From Intestinimonas sp052065695 (lineage in GTDB: Bacteria > Bacillota > Clostridia > Oscillospirales > Oscillospiraceae): DNA of 64,000 nt. Under the pieces are notes generated by a model. The model was not told where the DNA came from. It saw nothing but the letters and a program-made list of their open reading frames with translations, and did no database searches. Positions 48,391 to 60,069 of this stretch are shown one piece after another. Position 1 is the stretch's first letter. Every line of letters starts with the position of its first letter. The DNA is taken from NCBI RefSeq assembly GCF_052065695.1, contig NZ_JBQHTM010000004.1:50339-114338 (forward strand). Direction: 5' to 3'. A program made the translations under genes and the position numbers.

Positions 48391-50349
48391 ATGTCTGAAG
48401 AACTGGAAGTAAACGAGCTGGAACGGCCCGAGCAGGTCGAGCACGAGTACGGCGGCTCCGAGATCCAGGTCCTGGAGGGCCTGGAGGCGGTGCGCAAGCG
48501 CCCCGGTATGTACATCGGCTCCACCTCCTCCTCCGGACTCCACCATCTGGTCTATGAGATCGTGGACAACTCCATCGACGAGGCCCTGGCCGGCTATTGT
48601 GACGAGATCAACGTGGTCATCAAAGAGGGCGACGTCATCACCGTCACCGACAACGGCCGCGGCATCCCCGTGGACATCCAGCCCCAGACCGGGCTGCCCG
48701 CCCTGGAGGTGGTCTTTACCATCCTCCACGCCGGCGGCAAGTTCGGCGGCGGCGGCTACAAGGTGTCCGGCGGCCTCCACGGCGTGGGCGCCAGCGTGGT
48801 GAACGCTCTCTCCGAGTGGCTGGAGGTCCAGGTCCACAAGGGCGGCAAGATCTACGAGATGAAGTTCGCCCGGGGCAAGGTGACCCAGTCCATGACCGTG
48901 GTGGGCGACACCGACAAGCACGGCACCGTGGTCACCTTTAAGCCCGACCCCGAGATGTTCACCGAGACCACCGTCTACGACTATGAGATCCTCCACACCC
49001 GCATGCGGGAGGAGGCCTTCCTCAACGCCGGACTGCGCATCCACACCATCGACCAGCGCCCCGGCAAGGAGCAGCACGACGACATGTGCTACGAGGGCGG
49101 CATCAAGGAGTTTGTTACCTGGCTCAACCGGTCCAAGACCCCCATCCACAACGGGGTTATCTACATGGCCGGCCAGAAGGGGGACTCCATGGCGGAGCTG
49201 GCCTTCCAGTACACCGACAGCTACTCCGAGACCATCCTCTCCTTCGCCAACAACGTGCATACCCCCGAGGGCGGCATGCACGAGACCGGCTTCAAGCAGG
49301 CCCTCACCACCACCCTCAACGCCTACGGCAAGAAGATGAACATCCTCAAGGACGGCGACGAGATCAAGGGCGAGGACTACCGGGAGGGCCTCACCTGCGT
49401 CATCTCGGTAAAGCTCACCGACGCCCAGTTTGAGGGCCAGACCAAGGCCAAGCTGGGCAACAGCGAGATCCGCACCCTGGTGAGCGCCATCGTGTCGGAA
49501 AAGCTCTCCGAGTTCCTGGAGGAGAACCCGGCGGTGGGCAAGGCCATCCTGGACAAGGCCCTCACCGCCTCCCGTGCCCGTGAGGCGGCCCGGAAGGCCC
49601 GGGAGTCCATCCGGCGCAAGACCGCCCTTGGCGGCGCCGCCATGCCGGATAAGCTCCGGGACTGCAACGAAAATAACCCCGAGCTCACCGAGCTCTACAT
49701 CGTCGAGGGTGATTCCGCCGGCGGCTCGGCCACCCAGGGCCGGGATTCCCGGTTCCAGGCCATCCTCCCCCTGTGGGGCAAGATGCTCAACGTGGAGAAG
49801 GCCCGGGCCGACAAGGTCTACGGCAACGATAAGCTCCAGCCCGTCATTACCGCCCTGGGGGCCGGCATCGGCGACGAGTTCGACCCCGCCAAGCTGCGCT
49901 ACCATAAGGTCATCATCATGGCCGATGCGGATGTGGACGGCGCCCACATCCGCACCCTGCTGCTGACCTTCTTCTTCCGCTTCATGCGTCCCCTCATCGA
50001 GCAGGGCTACGTCTACGCCGCCGTGCCCCCCCTCTACAAGCTGACCCGGGGCAAGACCACCCGGGTGGCCTTCTCCGACGAGGAGCGGGATAAGGTCTCC
50101 TCCGAGCTCCGGGGCGACAACCCCAACGCTAAGGTGGACATCAGCCGCTATAAGGGCCTGGGCGAGATGGACCCCCACGAGCTTTGGGAGACCACCATGG
50201 ACCCGGAGAAGCGCACCCTCAAGCGCATCGAGCTGGACGACGCCGTCCTGGCCGACCAGACCTTCACCGTCCTCATGGGCGAAAAGGTGGAGCCCCGAAA
50301 GGAATTCATCGAGAAAAACGCCAAATACGCGGTGAACCTGGACTATTAA
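48391..50349 (+). CDS. gyrB: DNA gyrase subunit B
   Basis: 652 residues from the ATG at 48391 (AGGAGG 7 bases upstream; an upstream in-frame ATG lacks a site). GHKL ATPase: EIVDNSIDEALAGYCD, DNGRGIPVD and GGLHGVGASVVNALS. TOPRIM: IVEGDSAGGSATQGRDSRFQAILPLWGKMLNVEKA and MADADVDGAHIRTLLLTFFFR. It supplies ATP hydrolysis for negative supercoiling with GyrA. A hairpin with little T-run follows (50363-50387), then LIR copy 6 before gyrA. Confidence 0.98.
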   Translation: MSEELEVNELERPEQVEHEYGGSEIQVLEGLEAVRKRPGMYIGSTSSSGLHHLVYEIVDNSIDEALAGYCDEINVVIKEGDVITVTDNGRGIPVDIQPQTGLPALEVVFTILHAGGKFGGGGYKVSGGLHGVGASVVNALSEWLEVQVHKGGKIYEMKFARGKVTQSMTVVGDTDKHGTVVTFKPDPEMFTETTVYDYEILHTRMREEAFLNAGLRIHTIDQRPGKEQHDDMCYEGGIKEFVTWLNRSKTPIHNGVIYMAGQKGDSMAELAFQYTDSYSETILSFANNVHTPEGGMHETGFKQALTTTLNAYGKKMNILKDGDEIKGEDYREGLTCVISVKLTDAQFEGQTKAKLGNSEIRTLVSAIVSEKLSEFLEENPAVGKAILDKALTASRAREAARKARESIRRKTALGGAAMPDKLRDCNENNPELTELYIVEGDSAGGSATQGRDSRFQAILPLWGKMLNVEKARADKVYGNDKLQPVITALGAGIGDEFDPAKLRYHKVIIMADADVDGAHIRTLLLTFFFRFMRPLIEQGYVYAAVPPLYKLTRGKTTRVAFSDEERDKVSSELRGDNPNAKVDISRYKGLGEMDPHELWETTMDPEKRTLKRIELDDAVLADQTFTVLMGEKVEPRKEFIEKNAKYAVNLDY

Positions 50350-50395
50350 GGGACCTTTTTTGACCTTCTCCCTGCGAGGGAGAAGGTTTAGGGGG

Positions 50396-50421
50396 TGCGT
50401 CTGGGAAGCCGCACCCCACAA
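50396..50421. repeat. short dispersed repeat (GGGGTGCGTCTGGGAAGCCGC type)
   Basis: Reverse copy of the 437 family, beside LIR copy 6. Confidence 0.6.
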
Positions 50422-50429
50422 TAGGAGGG

Positions 50430-50690
50430 AAAACCAGGCAGCGCCACCACACTCCGACACCCACCCGCGCAGGCGGCGAAAAAATGTGGGATAGGACCAC
50501 AGCTTTTCCCTGTTCCACCGGCGGAGTCACCTGTGGACGGTGCCGGTGCTCTATGGGGGCGTAAAGACGGGCCGCCGGATCACTATTTGGAGCCACTCAA
50601 CCCGCACGGGAGCCCCTTTTTCTTTGGATTCCAAAAACCGTTCTTTTTCCTGCGGGAAAAAGAAACGGGTTTTGAATGCGTCTCTTACGT
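50430..50690 (-). repeat. LIR copy 6, core form, minus
   Basis: Complete core between gyrB and gyrA. GGAATCC of the centre is changed to GTGATCC here; the AAAACC hairpin loop is shortened. Confidence 0.88.
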
Positions 50691-50740
50691 CCCCAAGCGT
50701 AAAAATCAACCCAACCTCTACCCAAGGAGGAAACAAATAG

Positions 50741-53260
<2,520 letters not shown>

Positions 53261-53263
53261 GCC

Positions 53264-53650
53264 ATGGCCAGAAAGCGTGTGACCTACCGTCCCAGTAAGA
53301 GCGGCTCCGTCATGGGGGGCGTGGTGGGCGTCATCTTTGTGCTCATCGGCCTCTTTGTGGTCATCCCCTCATTTTCCATGACCGGCGGCTTCGGCGCCAT
53401 CTTTGGCGTCCTTTGGACCATCATCGCCGGCGTCATCGCCGGGACCAACTTCTACCAGGCCTTCGGCAAGGGTTATATCGGCCCCGAGATCCACATCGAG
53501 GAGGAGGGCGGCGCTGAGCATGCTCAGGACGCCGCCGCCCCCGGCGATACCCAGGCCCGCCTCACCGAGCTGCGCGCCCTCTACGACCAGCGCCTCATCA
53601 CCCAGGAGGAGTACGAGCAGAAGCGCAAGGAGATCCTGGAGGAGCTGTAA
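53264..53650 (+). CDS. membrane protein with C-terminal SHOCT motif
   Basis: 128 residues, 3 bases after gyrA. Two membrane helices (about 15-36 and 42-60), then a linker and the SHOCT domain (about 95-128, RLTELRALYDQRLITQEEYEQKRKEILEEL). SHOCT motifs mediate oligomerisation; the role here is unknown. It is probably co-transcribed with gyrA and rnhA. Confidence 0.88.
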   Translation: MARKRVTYRPSKSGSVMGGVVGVIFVLIGLFVVIPSFSMTGGFGAIFGVLWTIIAGVIAGTNFYQAFGKGYIGPEIHIEEEGGAEHAQDAAAPGDTQARLTELRALYDQRLITQEEYEQKRKEILEEL

Positions 53651-53658
53651 GGAGACCT

Positions 53659-54096
53659 ATGAAGACAGTCACCATCTATACCGACGGCGCCTGCTCGGGG
53701 AACCCGGGCCCCGGGGGCTGGGGCGCCATCCTGATGTACGGCAAGTTCAAAAAGGAGCTCTCCGGCGGCGAGGGGCACACCACCAACAACCGCATGGAGC
53801 TCACCGGGGTCATCACCGCCCTGGAGGCGCTGAAGGAGCCCTGCATCGTGGAGCTTTACTCGGATTCCAAGTACGTCATCGACGCTCTGGAGAAGGGCTG
53901 GGCCCGGGGCTGGAAGGCCCGGGGCTGGGTGAAGGGCGACAAGAAGCCCGCCCTCAACCCGGACCTGTGGGAGAAGCTCCTCAATCTGTGCGACTACCAC
54001 ACCGTCAACCTCCACTGGGTCAAAGGGCATGCGGAGAATCCCTATAACAACCGCTGCGATGAGCTGGCGGTGCTGGAGAGCAAAAAGTTCAAATGA
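53659..54096 (+). CDS. rnhA: ribonuclease HI
   Basis: 145 residues. YTDGACSGNPGPGGWGAIL holds the first catalytic Asp, NRMELTG the Glu, YSDSKYVIDAL the second Asp and NNRCDELA the last; HWVKGHAENP holds the active-site His. It cuts RNA in RNA-DNA hybrids. It follows gyrA and the SHOCT gene closely. Confidence 0.97.
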   Translation: MKTVTIYTDGACSGNPGPGGWGAILMYGKFKKELSGGEGHTTNNRMELTGVITALEALKEPCIVELYSDSKYVIDALEKGWARGWKARGWVKGDKKPALNPDLWEKLLNLCDYHTVNLHWVKGHAENPYNNRCDELAVLESKKFK

Positions 54097-54115
54097 CCCC
54101 TCTGTGCGGGGGTAT

Positions 54116-54142
54116 GCAGGGGCGGATGGTATCCGCCCCTGC
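54116..54142. repeat. short palindromic repeat (GCAGGGGCGGAT type)
   Basis: GCAGGGGCGGAT / ATCCGCCCCTGC, a perfect palindrome beside LIR copy 7. Confidence 0.8.
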
Positions 54143-54185
54143 GCTCGTTTTGCCCCGTCTTTGCAGGCCGCCCGTTGACTCACGC

Positions 54186-54444
54186 CGCAACTTTCACCCA
54201 CGCAAGCGGCGAAAAAAGTGGAGATAGGACCACAGCTTTTCCCTGTTCCGCCGGCGTAGTCTACCGTAGACGGGGCTGGTGCTCTATGGGGGCGTAAAGA
54301 CGGGCCGCCGGATTCCTATTTGGAGCCGCTTAACCCGCACGGGAGCCCCTTTTTCTTTGGAGTCCAAAAACCGTTTCTTTTTCCAGCAGGGAAAAAGAAA
54401 TGGTCTTTGAAACCGTCTCTCCCGTCCTTTCACGCAGCAAAAAG
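54186..54444 (-). repeat. LIR copy 7, core form, minus
   Basis: Core between convergent rnhA and the AEC gene; the CTGCCTGG end is lost. The dyad is GTCTAC-C-GTAGAC (reverse). Confidence 0.88.
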
Positions 54445-54514
54445 CACCAGGCCGCGTCCGGGAAGCCGCACCCCTCAATCGAGGCTGCCCCCTATCGTCG
54501 TCCATAAAATCCCA

Positions 54515-54562
54515 CAAAAAAAGACCGCCGGCGGGTGCATCAAAGCCCGTCGGCGGTCCTTT
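54515..54562 (-). terminator. terminator after the AEC carrier gene
   Basis: Minus strand stem GACCGCCGACGGGC / CCCGCCGGCGGTC, then T7. Confidence 0.9.
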
Positions 54563-54571
54563 TGTATGTAC

Positions 54572-55513
54572 TTAAATGAGTCCCATGGACCGGAGGACGT
54601 AGAGCCAGCTGGTGAGGGTAAAGGCGCTCAGGAAGGTGGTGAGCAGGATGGTGTTGGCGGTGAGGGCGCCGTCGTAGCCCTGTCCTCTGGCCATGACGTA
54701 GGAGCTGGAGGTGGTGGAGGAGGCCAGCATGATGAGGATGGTGACCAGCTTGTCGGTGCGGTAGCCCAGCCACACCGCCAGGGGCAGAAAGACGGCGGCG
54801 AAGAGGAAGAGCTTGCAGAAAACGGCCAGGAGGGAGGGCTTGAGCTTGGCCAGCGCCTGCTCCGGGTCCACGGAGGCGCCCAGGCCGATGAGGCCCATGG
54901 GGGTGGCCACGCCGGCAAAGCTGTCCACCGACTTCTGGAGGATGACAGGTTGTGGCAGGCGCAGCAGGGACCAGAGCATGCCGATGACGATGCCGATGAG
55001 GATGGGGTTGGTGACTACCTTCTTGAGGGTGCGCAGAAGGCGGTCCCGGCTCAGGCCCCCCTGGTCGGGGCGCATGAGGGCCAGGATCAGGACGGCGGCG
55101 ATGTTGTAGAGGGGGACGGCGCCGATAATCATGAGGGGGGCGGCGCCGGCGGTGCCGTAGATGTTCTGAATAAAGGCCACCCCCAGCAGGGCCACGCTGC
55201 TGCGGTAGGAGACCTGGACGAACTCGCCCCGGAGTTCCCGGCTGAGCACGTGGGAGAGGAGGAGCATGGCCAGGATGCTCACCGCCGTCACGCCGAAGCA
55301 CAGCCCCACAAAGGGGCCGTCCCACTGGGCAAAGAAGTCGGCGCCCGACATGTCCTGAAAGAGAAGGACGGGCAGGGCAGCCTTAAAGACAAAGCCGTTG
55401 ATCTTGTCGGCGAAGGCCTTGTCCACGAAGCCCACCCGCCGGAACACAAAGCCCAGCAGCATCATGAGAAAGACGGGTACCGTGGCGTTGAGACAGAAGA
55501 TGAGATTGTCCAT
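54572..55513 (-). CDS. AEC family transporter (auxin-efflux-carrier-like)
   Basis: 313 residues from the ATG at 55513 (GGAGG 9 bases upstream). About ten membrane helices in two halves: NATVPVFLMMLLGFVFRRVGF at the start, VVTNPILIGIVIGMLWSLLRL in the middle and GVATPMGLIGLGASVDPEQAL, the usual AEC signature. The substrate is unknown (malate, other organic acids or efflux in relatives). The upstream region has two inverted repeats built on TCCACA. Confidence 0.92.
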   Translation of the reverse strand: MDNLIFCLNATVPVFLMMLLGFVFRRVGFVDKAFADKINGFVFKAALPVLLFQDMSGADFFAQWDGPFVGLCFGVTAVSILAMLLLSHVLSRELRGEFVQVSYRSSVALLGVAFIQNIYGTAGAAPLMIIGAVPLYNIAAVLILALMRPDQGGLSRDRLLRTLKKVVTNPILIGIVIGMLWSLLRLPQPVILQKSVDSFAGVATPMGLIGLGASVDPEQALAKLKPSLLAVFCKLFLFAAVFLPLAVWLGYRTDKLVTILIMLASSTTSSSYVMARGQGYDGALTANTILLTTFLSAFTLTSWLYVLRSMGLI

Positions 55514-55549
55514 GGGTGGATGCCTCCAATTTATTTCTTTGGGGAACCT

Positions 55550-55650
55550 TCCACATTTCAGGAAAAAATGTGGAGAAAAATTGGGTGCGTACCGGGAGTG
55601 GGGGTAAAATAGCGGGAAACTTTCCACAAAAAAGAGCGAAATGTGGAAAG
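55550..55650. promoter_or_regulatory. two TCCACA inverted repeats upstream of the AEC gene
   Basis: IR1: TCCACATTT / AAATGTGGA (55550-55574). IR2: CTTTCCACA / TGTGGAAAG (55620-55650), perfect 9-base arms. The half-sites are one or two bases from DnaA boxes. They could be operators or a minor DnaA-binding site. Confidence 0.55.
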
Positions 55651-55700
55651 CATGTCCCTGTCGTGCGGAGGTTGCCGCGCACTACGGATGTGTGGTACGG

Positions 55701-55767
55701 CGGGCGGCCGCAGGCCGCCCCTACCCCATACTCGCAGCATTTTTGTAGGGGCGGCCTATGGCCGCCC
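55701..55767. repeat. two facing short palindromic repeats (GGGCGGCC type)
   Basis: 55701-55724 and 55745-55767 are inverted copies of the 9724 family; together they make a longer inverted repeat. Confidence 0.75.
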
Positions 55768-55782
55768 ACAGACCTCCTCTAA

Positions 55783-55821
55783 TAAAAAGCACACGCCCCG
55801 CCGGGACCGGCGGGGCGTGGC
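55783..55821 (-). terminator. terminator after the LTA-synthase-like gene
   Basis: Minus strand stem CACGCCCCGCCGG / CCGGCGGGGCGTG then CTTTTTAT. Confidence 0.92.
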
Positions 55822-55833
55822 ACTCTCCTGCCA

Positions 55834-57690
55834 TCAGCGCAGGCCGTCGTAGATGAAGTTCTTGCGGTAGTAGTACTGGAGCATGTCGAAGTCGGTGACC
55901 AGGGCCTGTCCCTCGGGGGTGAGGGTGCCGGTGACCGCGCCGTCCTCCATGTAGAGGCCGGTGGGGGTGTTCATGACGGGCACCTGCTCCATGACGGGGC
56001 GGGTGGCCTGCATATAGGCGGGACCGGTCCACCCGCAGGCGTCAAAGACCACGTCCATGAGGAAGGTGGGGCTCACCGTGGGGCCCTCCCCCACGAAGTC
56101 GTTCCCCAGAACGGCCTTGGCGGCGTCGTTGGCCCAGATGAGGTAGCGGGTGGAGTAGTAGTTGTAGAAGCCCTCGGGGGTGGAGAAGTCCAGGTCCAGG
56201 CCGATGGCCTCATACACCGAGTTGCCGTCCCCCAGCCAGGGGTTGTGGTCGCCAAAGACCACGATGACCACCGGCTCCTCCTCTTCCCGGAAGTAGTCGA
56301 AGAAGGCCTTCAGGTTCTGGTTGGTGTTGTAGACCGAGCCAAAGTAGTTGTTGAGGATGTTGAGTTCAGCCTGGGTGTAGCCCTTGTCGTTGACCACGTA
56401 GTCGTCGCCCCACCAGGTCTGGTCGTCGTTGTAGGGGCCGTGGCCCTGGTAGGTCAGGTTGTACTGGAACACGGGCTGGCCCAGGGCCTTGTCCTGCTCC
56501 CAGAGCTTGATGAGCTCCGGGAAGAAGAGGTCGTCGTAGCCCACGCCGCCGTCGGTCATGGGAGAGAAGTAGTTCTCCACGAAGCGGTAGTCCTGGAAAC
56601 CCAGGTTGACGTTGATGTTCTCCCGGTTATAGAACCAGGCGTAGCAGGGGTGGGAGCCGGTGACGGTGTAGCCCTGGCTGCGGAAGTACCAGGGGTAGGA
56701 GTTGGTGGCCGACCGGAAGGAGCCCAGATCGGCAAAGCCGGTGAGGAAGCACCGCTCCGAGTCCACGGTGCCCCCGGCGAAGATGTTGGTGATGAGGTCG
56801 CCGGTGAGGCTCTCTTCCTCCAGGGCGTGGTAGTCGGCGTACACCTTGGGGTCCAGGGTGGGGGTGCCGTACTTGGAAAAGTCGTCGTAGGACTCCAGCA
56901 TGATGGAGATCACCGACACCTTCTTGTCCTCGGGGATGTCGGCGTCCTCGTAGCCCGACAGGATGGTCTCGGCCCGACCGGCGTCATAGCCCTCCGGCGG
57001 GGCGTCGGAGGCCGACTTCACGCTGTGGAGGAAGGGGTAGACGAAGCCCTTGGACACGTAGACCTGGGTGGCCGACCACTGGTTGATGAGGCCGTTGTTG
57101 GCGGTGCGGTTGTTGTAGATGTCGTCGCTCTGGGTCATGTTCCACACGGGGAGGGCGCAGAGGACGGCGGCGGCGAAGCCCAGCAGCAGCAGCCGGGCGC
57201 CGGGGCGGCCCCGGACGCAGAAGTGGAGGAAGAGCCAGCCCAGGATGAGGAGCACCAGGGCCAGGATCATGGTCTTGGTGAGGAAGAGCTGGTACTTCCC
57301 CGCCATGTTGCCGGCCTCCTTCAAAAGGAGCAGGTCCTCGAACATGAGGGGGTCGTTGCGGAACTGGAGCTTGAACCAGCTGCCCATGGTAAAGCCCAGG
57401 GTAATGGCGGCGGTGAGGGCGTAGGCCAAAGAGGCCCGGCCCAGGATAAAGTAGAGCAGGAAGTAGAGGAGCACCACCGGGGCCAGGTTCAGAAAGGCGA
57501 TGAGGGGGTTCTGGAAATAGCTCAGGAGCATGGCCTTCTGGTCGATGACAGCGGCAAAGATCAGGCTCACAAGGCCTACTCCCAATGTGGCACACAGGCC
57601 CCAAAAGAGGTTCCAGACCCAGAAGAGGGCGGTTTTCCACGCCGGCCAGGACTGGTCGGCATGGCGCTGAAAGAGGGGGATTTTTTTCAT
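55834..57690 (-). CDS. LTA synthase family sulfatase-fold membrane protein
   Basis: 618 residues. Five N-terminal membrane helices (about 20-185), then an extracellular alkaline-phosphatase-fold domain: SIMLESYDDFSKYG (metal-binding Glu), NIFAGGTVDSERCFLTGF with the nucleophilic Thr, and VVIVVFGDHNPWLGDG (metal Asp/His). It is like LtaS/LcpA-type phosphoglycerol transferases, which polymerise glycerol phosphate from phosphatidylglycerol onto lipoteichoic acid or modify glycans. The exact polymer is not known. The ATG has AAAGGAAT upstream. Confidence 0.9.
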   Translation of the reverse strand: MKKIPLFQRHADQSWPAWKTALFWVWNLFWGLCATLGVGLVSLIFAAVIDQKAMLLSYFQNPLIAFLNLAPVVLLYFLLYFILGRASLAYALTAAITLGFTMGSWFKLQFRNDPLMFEDLLLLKEAGNMAGKYQLFLTKTMILALVLLILGWLFLHFCVRGRPGARLLLLGFAAAVLCALPVWNMTQSDDIYNNRTANNGLINQWSATQVYVSKGFVYPFLHSVKSASDAPPEGYDAGRAETILSGYEDADIPEDKKVSVISIMLESYDDFSKYGTPTLDPKVYADYHALEEESLTGDLITNIFAGGTVDSERCFLTGFADLGSFRSATNSYPWYFRSQGYTVTGSHPCYAWFYNRENINVNLGFQDYRFVENYFSPMTDGGVGYDDLFFPELIKLWEQDKALGQPVFQYNLTYQGHGPYNDDQTWWGDDYVVNDKGYTQAELNILNNYFGSVYNTNQNLKAFFDYFREEEEPVVIVVFGDHNPWLGDGNSVYEAIGLDLDFSTPEGFYNYYSTRYLIWANDAAKAVLGNDFVGEGPTVSPTFLMDVVFDACGWTGPAYMQATRPVMEQVPVMNTPTGLYMEDGAVTGTLTPEGQALVTDFDMLQYYYRKNFIYDGLR

Positions 57691-57730
57691 ATCTGATTCC
57701 TTTTTGTCTGTGAAAGGGGGAACAAACAGA

Positions 57731-58141
57731 GCCTTCCCCCGGGGGTCTGACTGTCCGGTGGACAGTCAGAAGAAATGACTTCTTCCTTAACCCGTGGTGC
57801 CCCAGTGCGCACACTGGGGCGGATGAGGGGGGACTTTAAGCGTGGTTTACGTCTCATTTTCTTTCTGTTACGTGAAAGGACAGGAGAGACGGTCAAAGAC
57901 CGTTTCTTTTTCCCTGCTGGAAAAAGAACGGTTTTTGGAATCCAAAGAAAAAGGGGCTCCCGTGCGGGTTAGGTGATTCCAAATAGGAATCCGGCGGCAC
58001 GTCTTTACGCCCCGTAGAGGACCAGCACCGTCCACAGGTGACTACCTCGGTGGAACAGGGAAAAGCCGTGGTCCTATCCCACATTTTTTCGCCGCCTGCG
58101 CGGGTGGGTGTCGGAGCGTGGTGGCGCTGCCTGATGTTCCT
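57731..58141 (+). repeat. LIR copy 8, long form, plus
   Basis: Includes the CTGACTGTCC palindrome (57747-57769). The basal stem of the main hairpin has changed to GGTCAAAGACC, still complementary internally. It lies between the LTA-synthase-like start and glyS. Confidence 0.9.
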
Positions 58142-58146
58142 TCTAT

Positions 58147-58264
58147 TGTGGGGCGCGGCTTCCCAGACGCGCCCGTGGTGCTGTGCTGTTTGTGGGGCGC
58201 GACGACTCGGCGCGCCAAACCACACCGTAAAGCTGGGGTAGGGGCGGATATGATCCGCCCCTAC
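58147..58264. repeat. cluster of three short dispersed repeats
   Basis: 58147-58173 (GGGGCGCGGCTTCCCAGA type), 58187-58222 (GGGGCGCGACGACTCGGCGC hairpin) and 58238-58264 (GTAGGGGCGGAT / ATCCGCCCCTAC perfect palindrome), directly right of LIR copy 8. Confidence 0.75.
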
Positions 58265-58287
58265 GCCCGGCCGCGGTGGGCAATTCC

Positions 58288-59709
58288 TTAAAACGCCACT
58301 CTCTCGGCAATATAATCCTTGAGCTGATCGATGGGGATTCTGACCTGCTCCATGGTGTCGCGGTCGCGGACGGTGACGCAGTTGTCAGCGGGGGTCTTGT
58401 CGTCGCCCACGGTCTGGAAGTCCACGGTGATGCAGTAGGGGGTGCCGATCTCGTCCTCGCGGCGGTAGCGCTTGCCGATGGAGCCGGCGTCGTCGTAGTC
58501 CACCATGAAGTACTTGGAGAGCTCGGCCTGGATCTCCCGGGCCTTGTCGCCCAGCTTCTTGGAGAGGGGCAGCACGGCGCACTTGAAGGGGGCCAGGGCG
58601 GGGTGGAGCCGCAGGACGGTGCGGACGTCGTTCTTCTCGGCGTCCACGACTTCCTCGTCGTAGGCGTCCACCAGGAAGGCCAGGGTGACGCGGTCGGCGC
58701 CCAGGGAGGGCTCGATGACGTAGGGGATATAGTGCTCGTTCTTCTCCTGGTCGAAGTAGGTCATGTCCTTGCCGGAGGTAGTCTGGTGGGCGTTGAGGTC
58801 AAAGTTGGTACGGCTGGCCACGCCCCACAGCTCGCCCCAGCCGAAGGGGAAGACGAACTCGAAGTCGGTGGTGGCGTTGGAGTAGTGGGAGAGCTCCTCG
58901 GGGTCGTGGTCCCGGAGCCGCAGGTTCTCGTCCTTCATGCCCAGCTGGAGCAGCCACTGGTGGCAGAAGTCCTTCCAGTACTTGAACCAATCCAGCTCGG
59001 TGCCGGGCTGGCAGAAGAACTCCAGCTCCATCTGCTCGAACTCACGGGTGCGGAAGGTGAAGTTGCCGGGGGTGATCTCGTTGCGGAAGCTCTTGCCCAC
59101 CTGGCACACGCCGAAGGGCAGTTTCCGCCGGGTGGTCCGCTGGACGTTCTGGAAGTTGACAAAGATGCCCTGGGCGGTCTCGGGGCGGAGGTAGACGGTG
59201 TTCTTGGCGTCCTCGGTGACGCCCTGGAAGGTCTTGAACATCAGGTTGAACTGGCGGATGTCGGTCCAGTTGTGCTTGCCGCAGGTGGGGCAGGGGATAT
59301 TGTGCTCCTCGATGAACTCCTTCATCTGGGTCTGGCTCATGGCGTCCACGCTGTGGCCCAGGTCAAAGTTATTCTCCTGGCACCAGTCCTCGATGACCTT
59401 GTCGGCGCGGAAACGCTCCTTGCACTCCTTGCAGTCCATGAGGGGGTCGGAGAAGCCGCCCACGTGGCCGGAGGCCACCCACACCTGGGGATTCATGAGG
59501 ATGGCGGCGTCCAGACCCACGTTGTAGGGGTTCTCCTGGACGAACTTCTTCCACCAGGCCTTTTTCACGTTGTTCTTGAGCTCCACGCCCAGGGGGCCGT
59601 AGTCCCAGGTATTGGCCAGGCCGCCGTAGATCTCGCTGCCGGCGAAGATGAAGCCACGGCCCTTGCACAGGGCTACGATCTGTTCCATGGTCTTTTCGGT
59701 GTTTTTCAT
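58288..59709 (-). CDS. glyS: glycine--tRNA ligase, alpha2 type
   Basis: 473 residues from the ATG at 59709 (AAGGAG 9-10 bases upstream); the frame runs upstream into the T-box leader. This is the single-chain (eukaryotic/Firmicute) type: GFIFAGSEIYGGLANTWDYGPLGVELKNNVKKAWW, motif 2 VGKSFRNEITPGNFTFRTREFEQMELEFF and motif 3 near EPSLGADRVTLAFL. A CxxC zinc pair occurs in DCKEC and CPTC. It charges tRNA-Gly. It is controlled by a T-box. Confidence 0.97.
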   Translation of the reverse strand: MKNTEKTMEQIVALCKGRGFIFAGSEIYGGLANTWDYGPLGVELKNNVKKAWWKKFVQENPYNVGLDAAILMNPQVWVASGHVGGFSDPLMDCKECKERFRADKVIEDWCQENNFDLGHSVDAMSQTQMKEFIEEHNIPCPTCGKHNWTDIRQFNLMFKTFQGVTEDAKNTVYLRPETAQGIFVNFQNVQRTTRRKLPFGVCQVGKSFRNEITPGNFTFRTREFEQMELEFFCQPGTELDWFKYWKDFCHQWLLQLGMKDENLRLRDHDPEELSHYSNATTDFEFVFPFGWGELWGVASRTNFDLNAHQTTSGKDMTYFDQEKNEHYIPYVIEPSLGADRVTLAFLVDAYDEEVVDAEKNDVRTVLRLHPALAPFKCAVLPLSKKLGDKAREIQAELSKYFMVDYDDAGSIGKRYRREDEIGTPYCITVDFQTVGDDKTPADNCVTVRDRDTMEQVRIPIDQLKDYIAERVAF

Positions 59710-59741
59710 GGGGAGACACTCCTTATGACAAAAATAAAGGT

Positions 59742-59993
59742 AAGCAAAAGAAAACGCCCTGAGCCTATGGCTCAGGGCGAACGCTGACGGTCCGTGGTAC
59801 CACCTGAATTTGCACCCCTTAGGGCGCACACTCTTGGGTCCGTAACGGGGACGAGACGGCGGAGCATTTCCGCTCCGCGGCTCACGGGCGCCTTCCGCGG
59901 GACCGTCGGGAGCCTTGCACCGAAGCGGCTCCTCTCTGCGGTCCGGGTCCTCGCGTACTCCTCCCGGTCACTGCCTTTTTCCGATTTGGGCCC
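59742..59993 (-). ncRNA. T-box leader (glyS)
   Basis: On the minus strand: AGTACGCG and GCAGAGAG in stem I, distal stem GGAGCC/GGCTCC with loop holding GGTGCAA, the T-box sequence AGGTGGTACCACGG (about 59791-59805), and the terminator at 59750-59779. It senses uncharged tRNA-Gly. Confidence 0.9.
59750..59779 (-). terminator. T-box terminator of glyS
   Basis: Minus strand stem CGCCCTGAGCC / GGCTCAGGGCG, then TTTTCTTTT. Confidence 0.92.
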
Positions 59994-60022
59994 ATTTTAT
60001 CACCCTTTCTCCCCGCCGTCAA
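59994..60022 (-). promoter_or_regulatory. promoter of glyS
   Basis: Minus strand -35 TTGACG (60017-60022), 17-base spacer, -10 TAAAAT (59994-59999). Confidence 0.82.
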
Positions 60023-60069
60023 GGGCTGGGACGGAAAGAAAGCACGGTTTTGGACACTGTTTTGCCTGT

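Noticed and set aside
50363..50391. A strong terminator between gyrB and gyrA
   Set aside because: The CTTCTCCCT/AGGGAGAAG hairpin lacks a convincing T-run on either strand, so read-through is possible.
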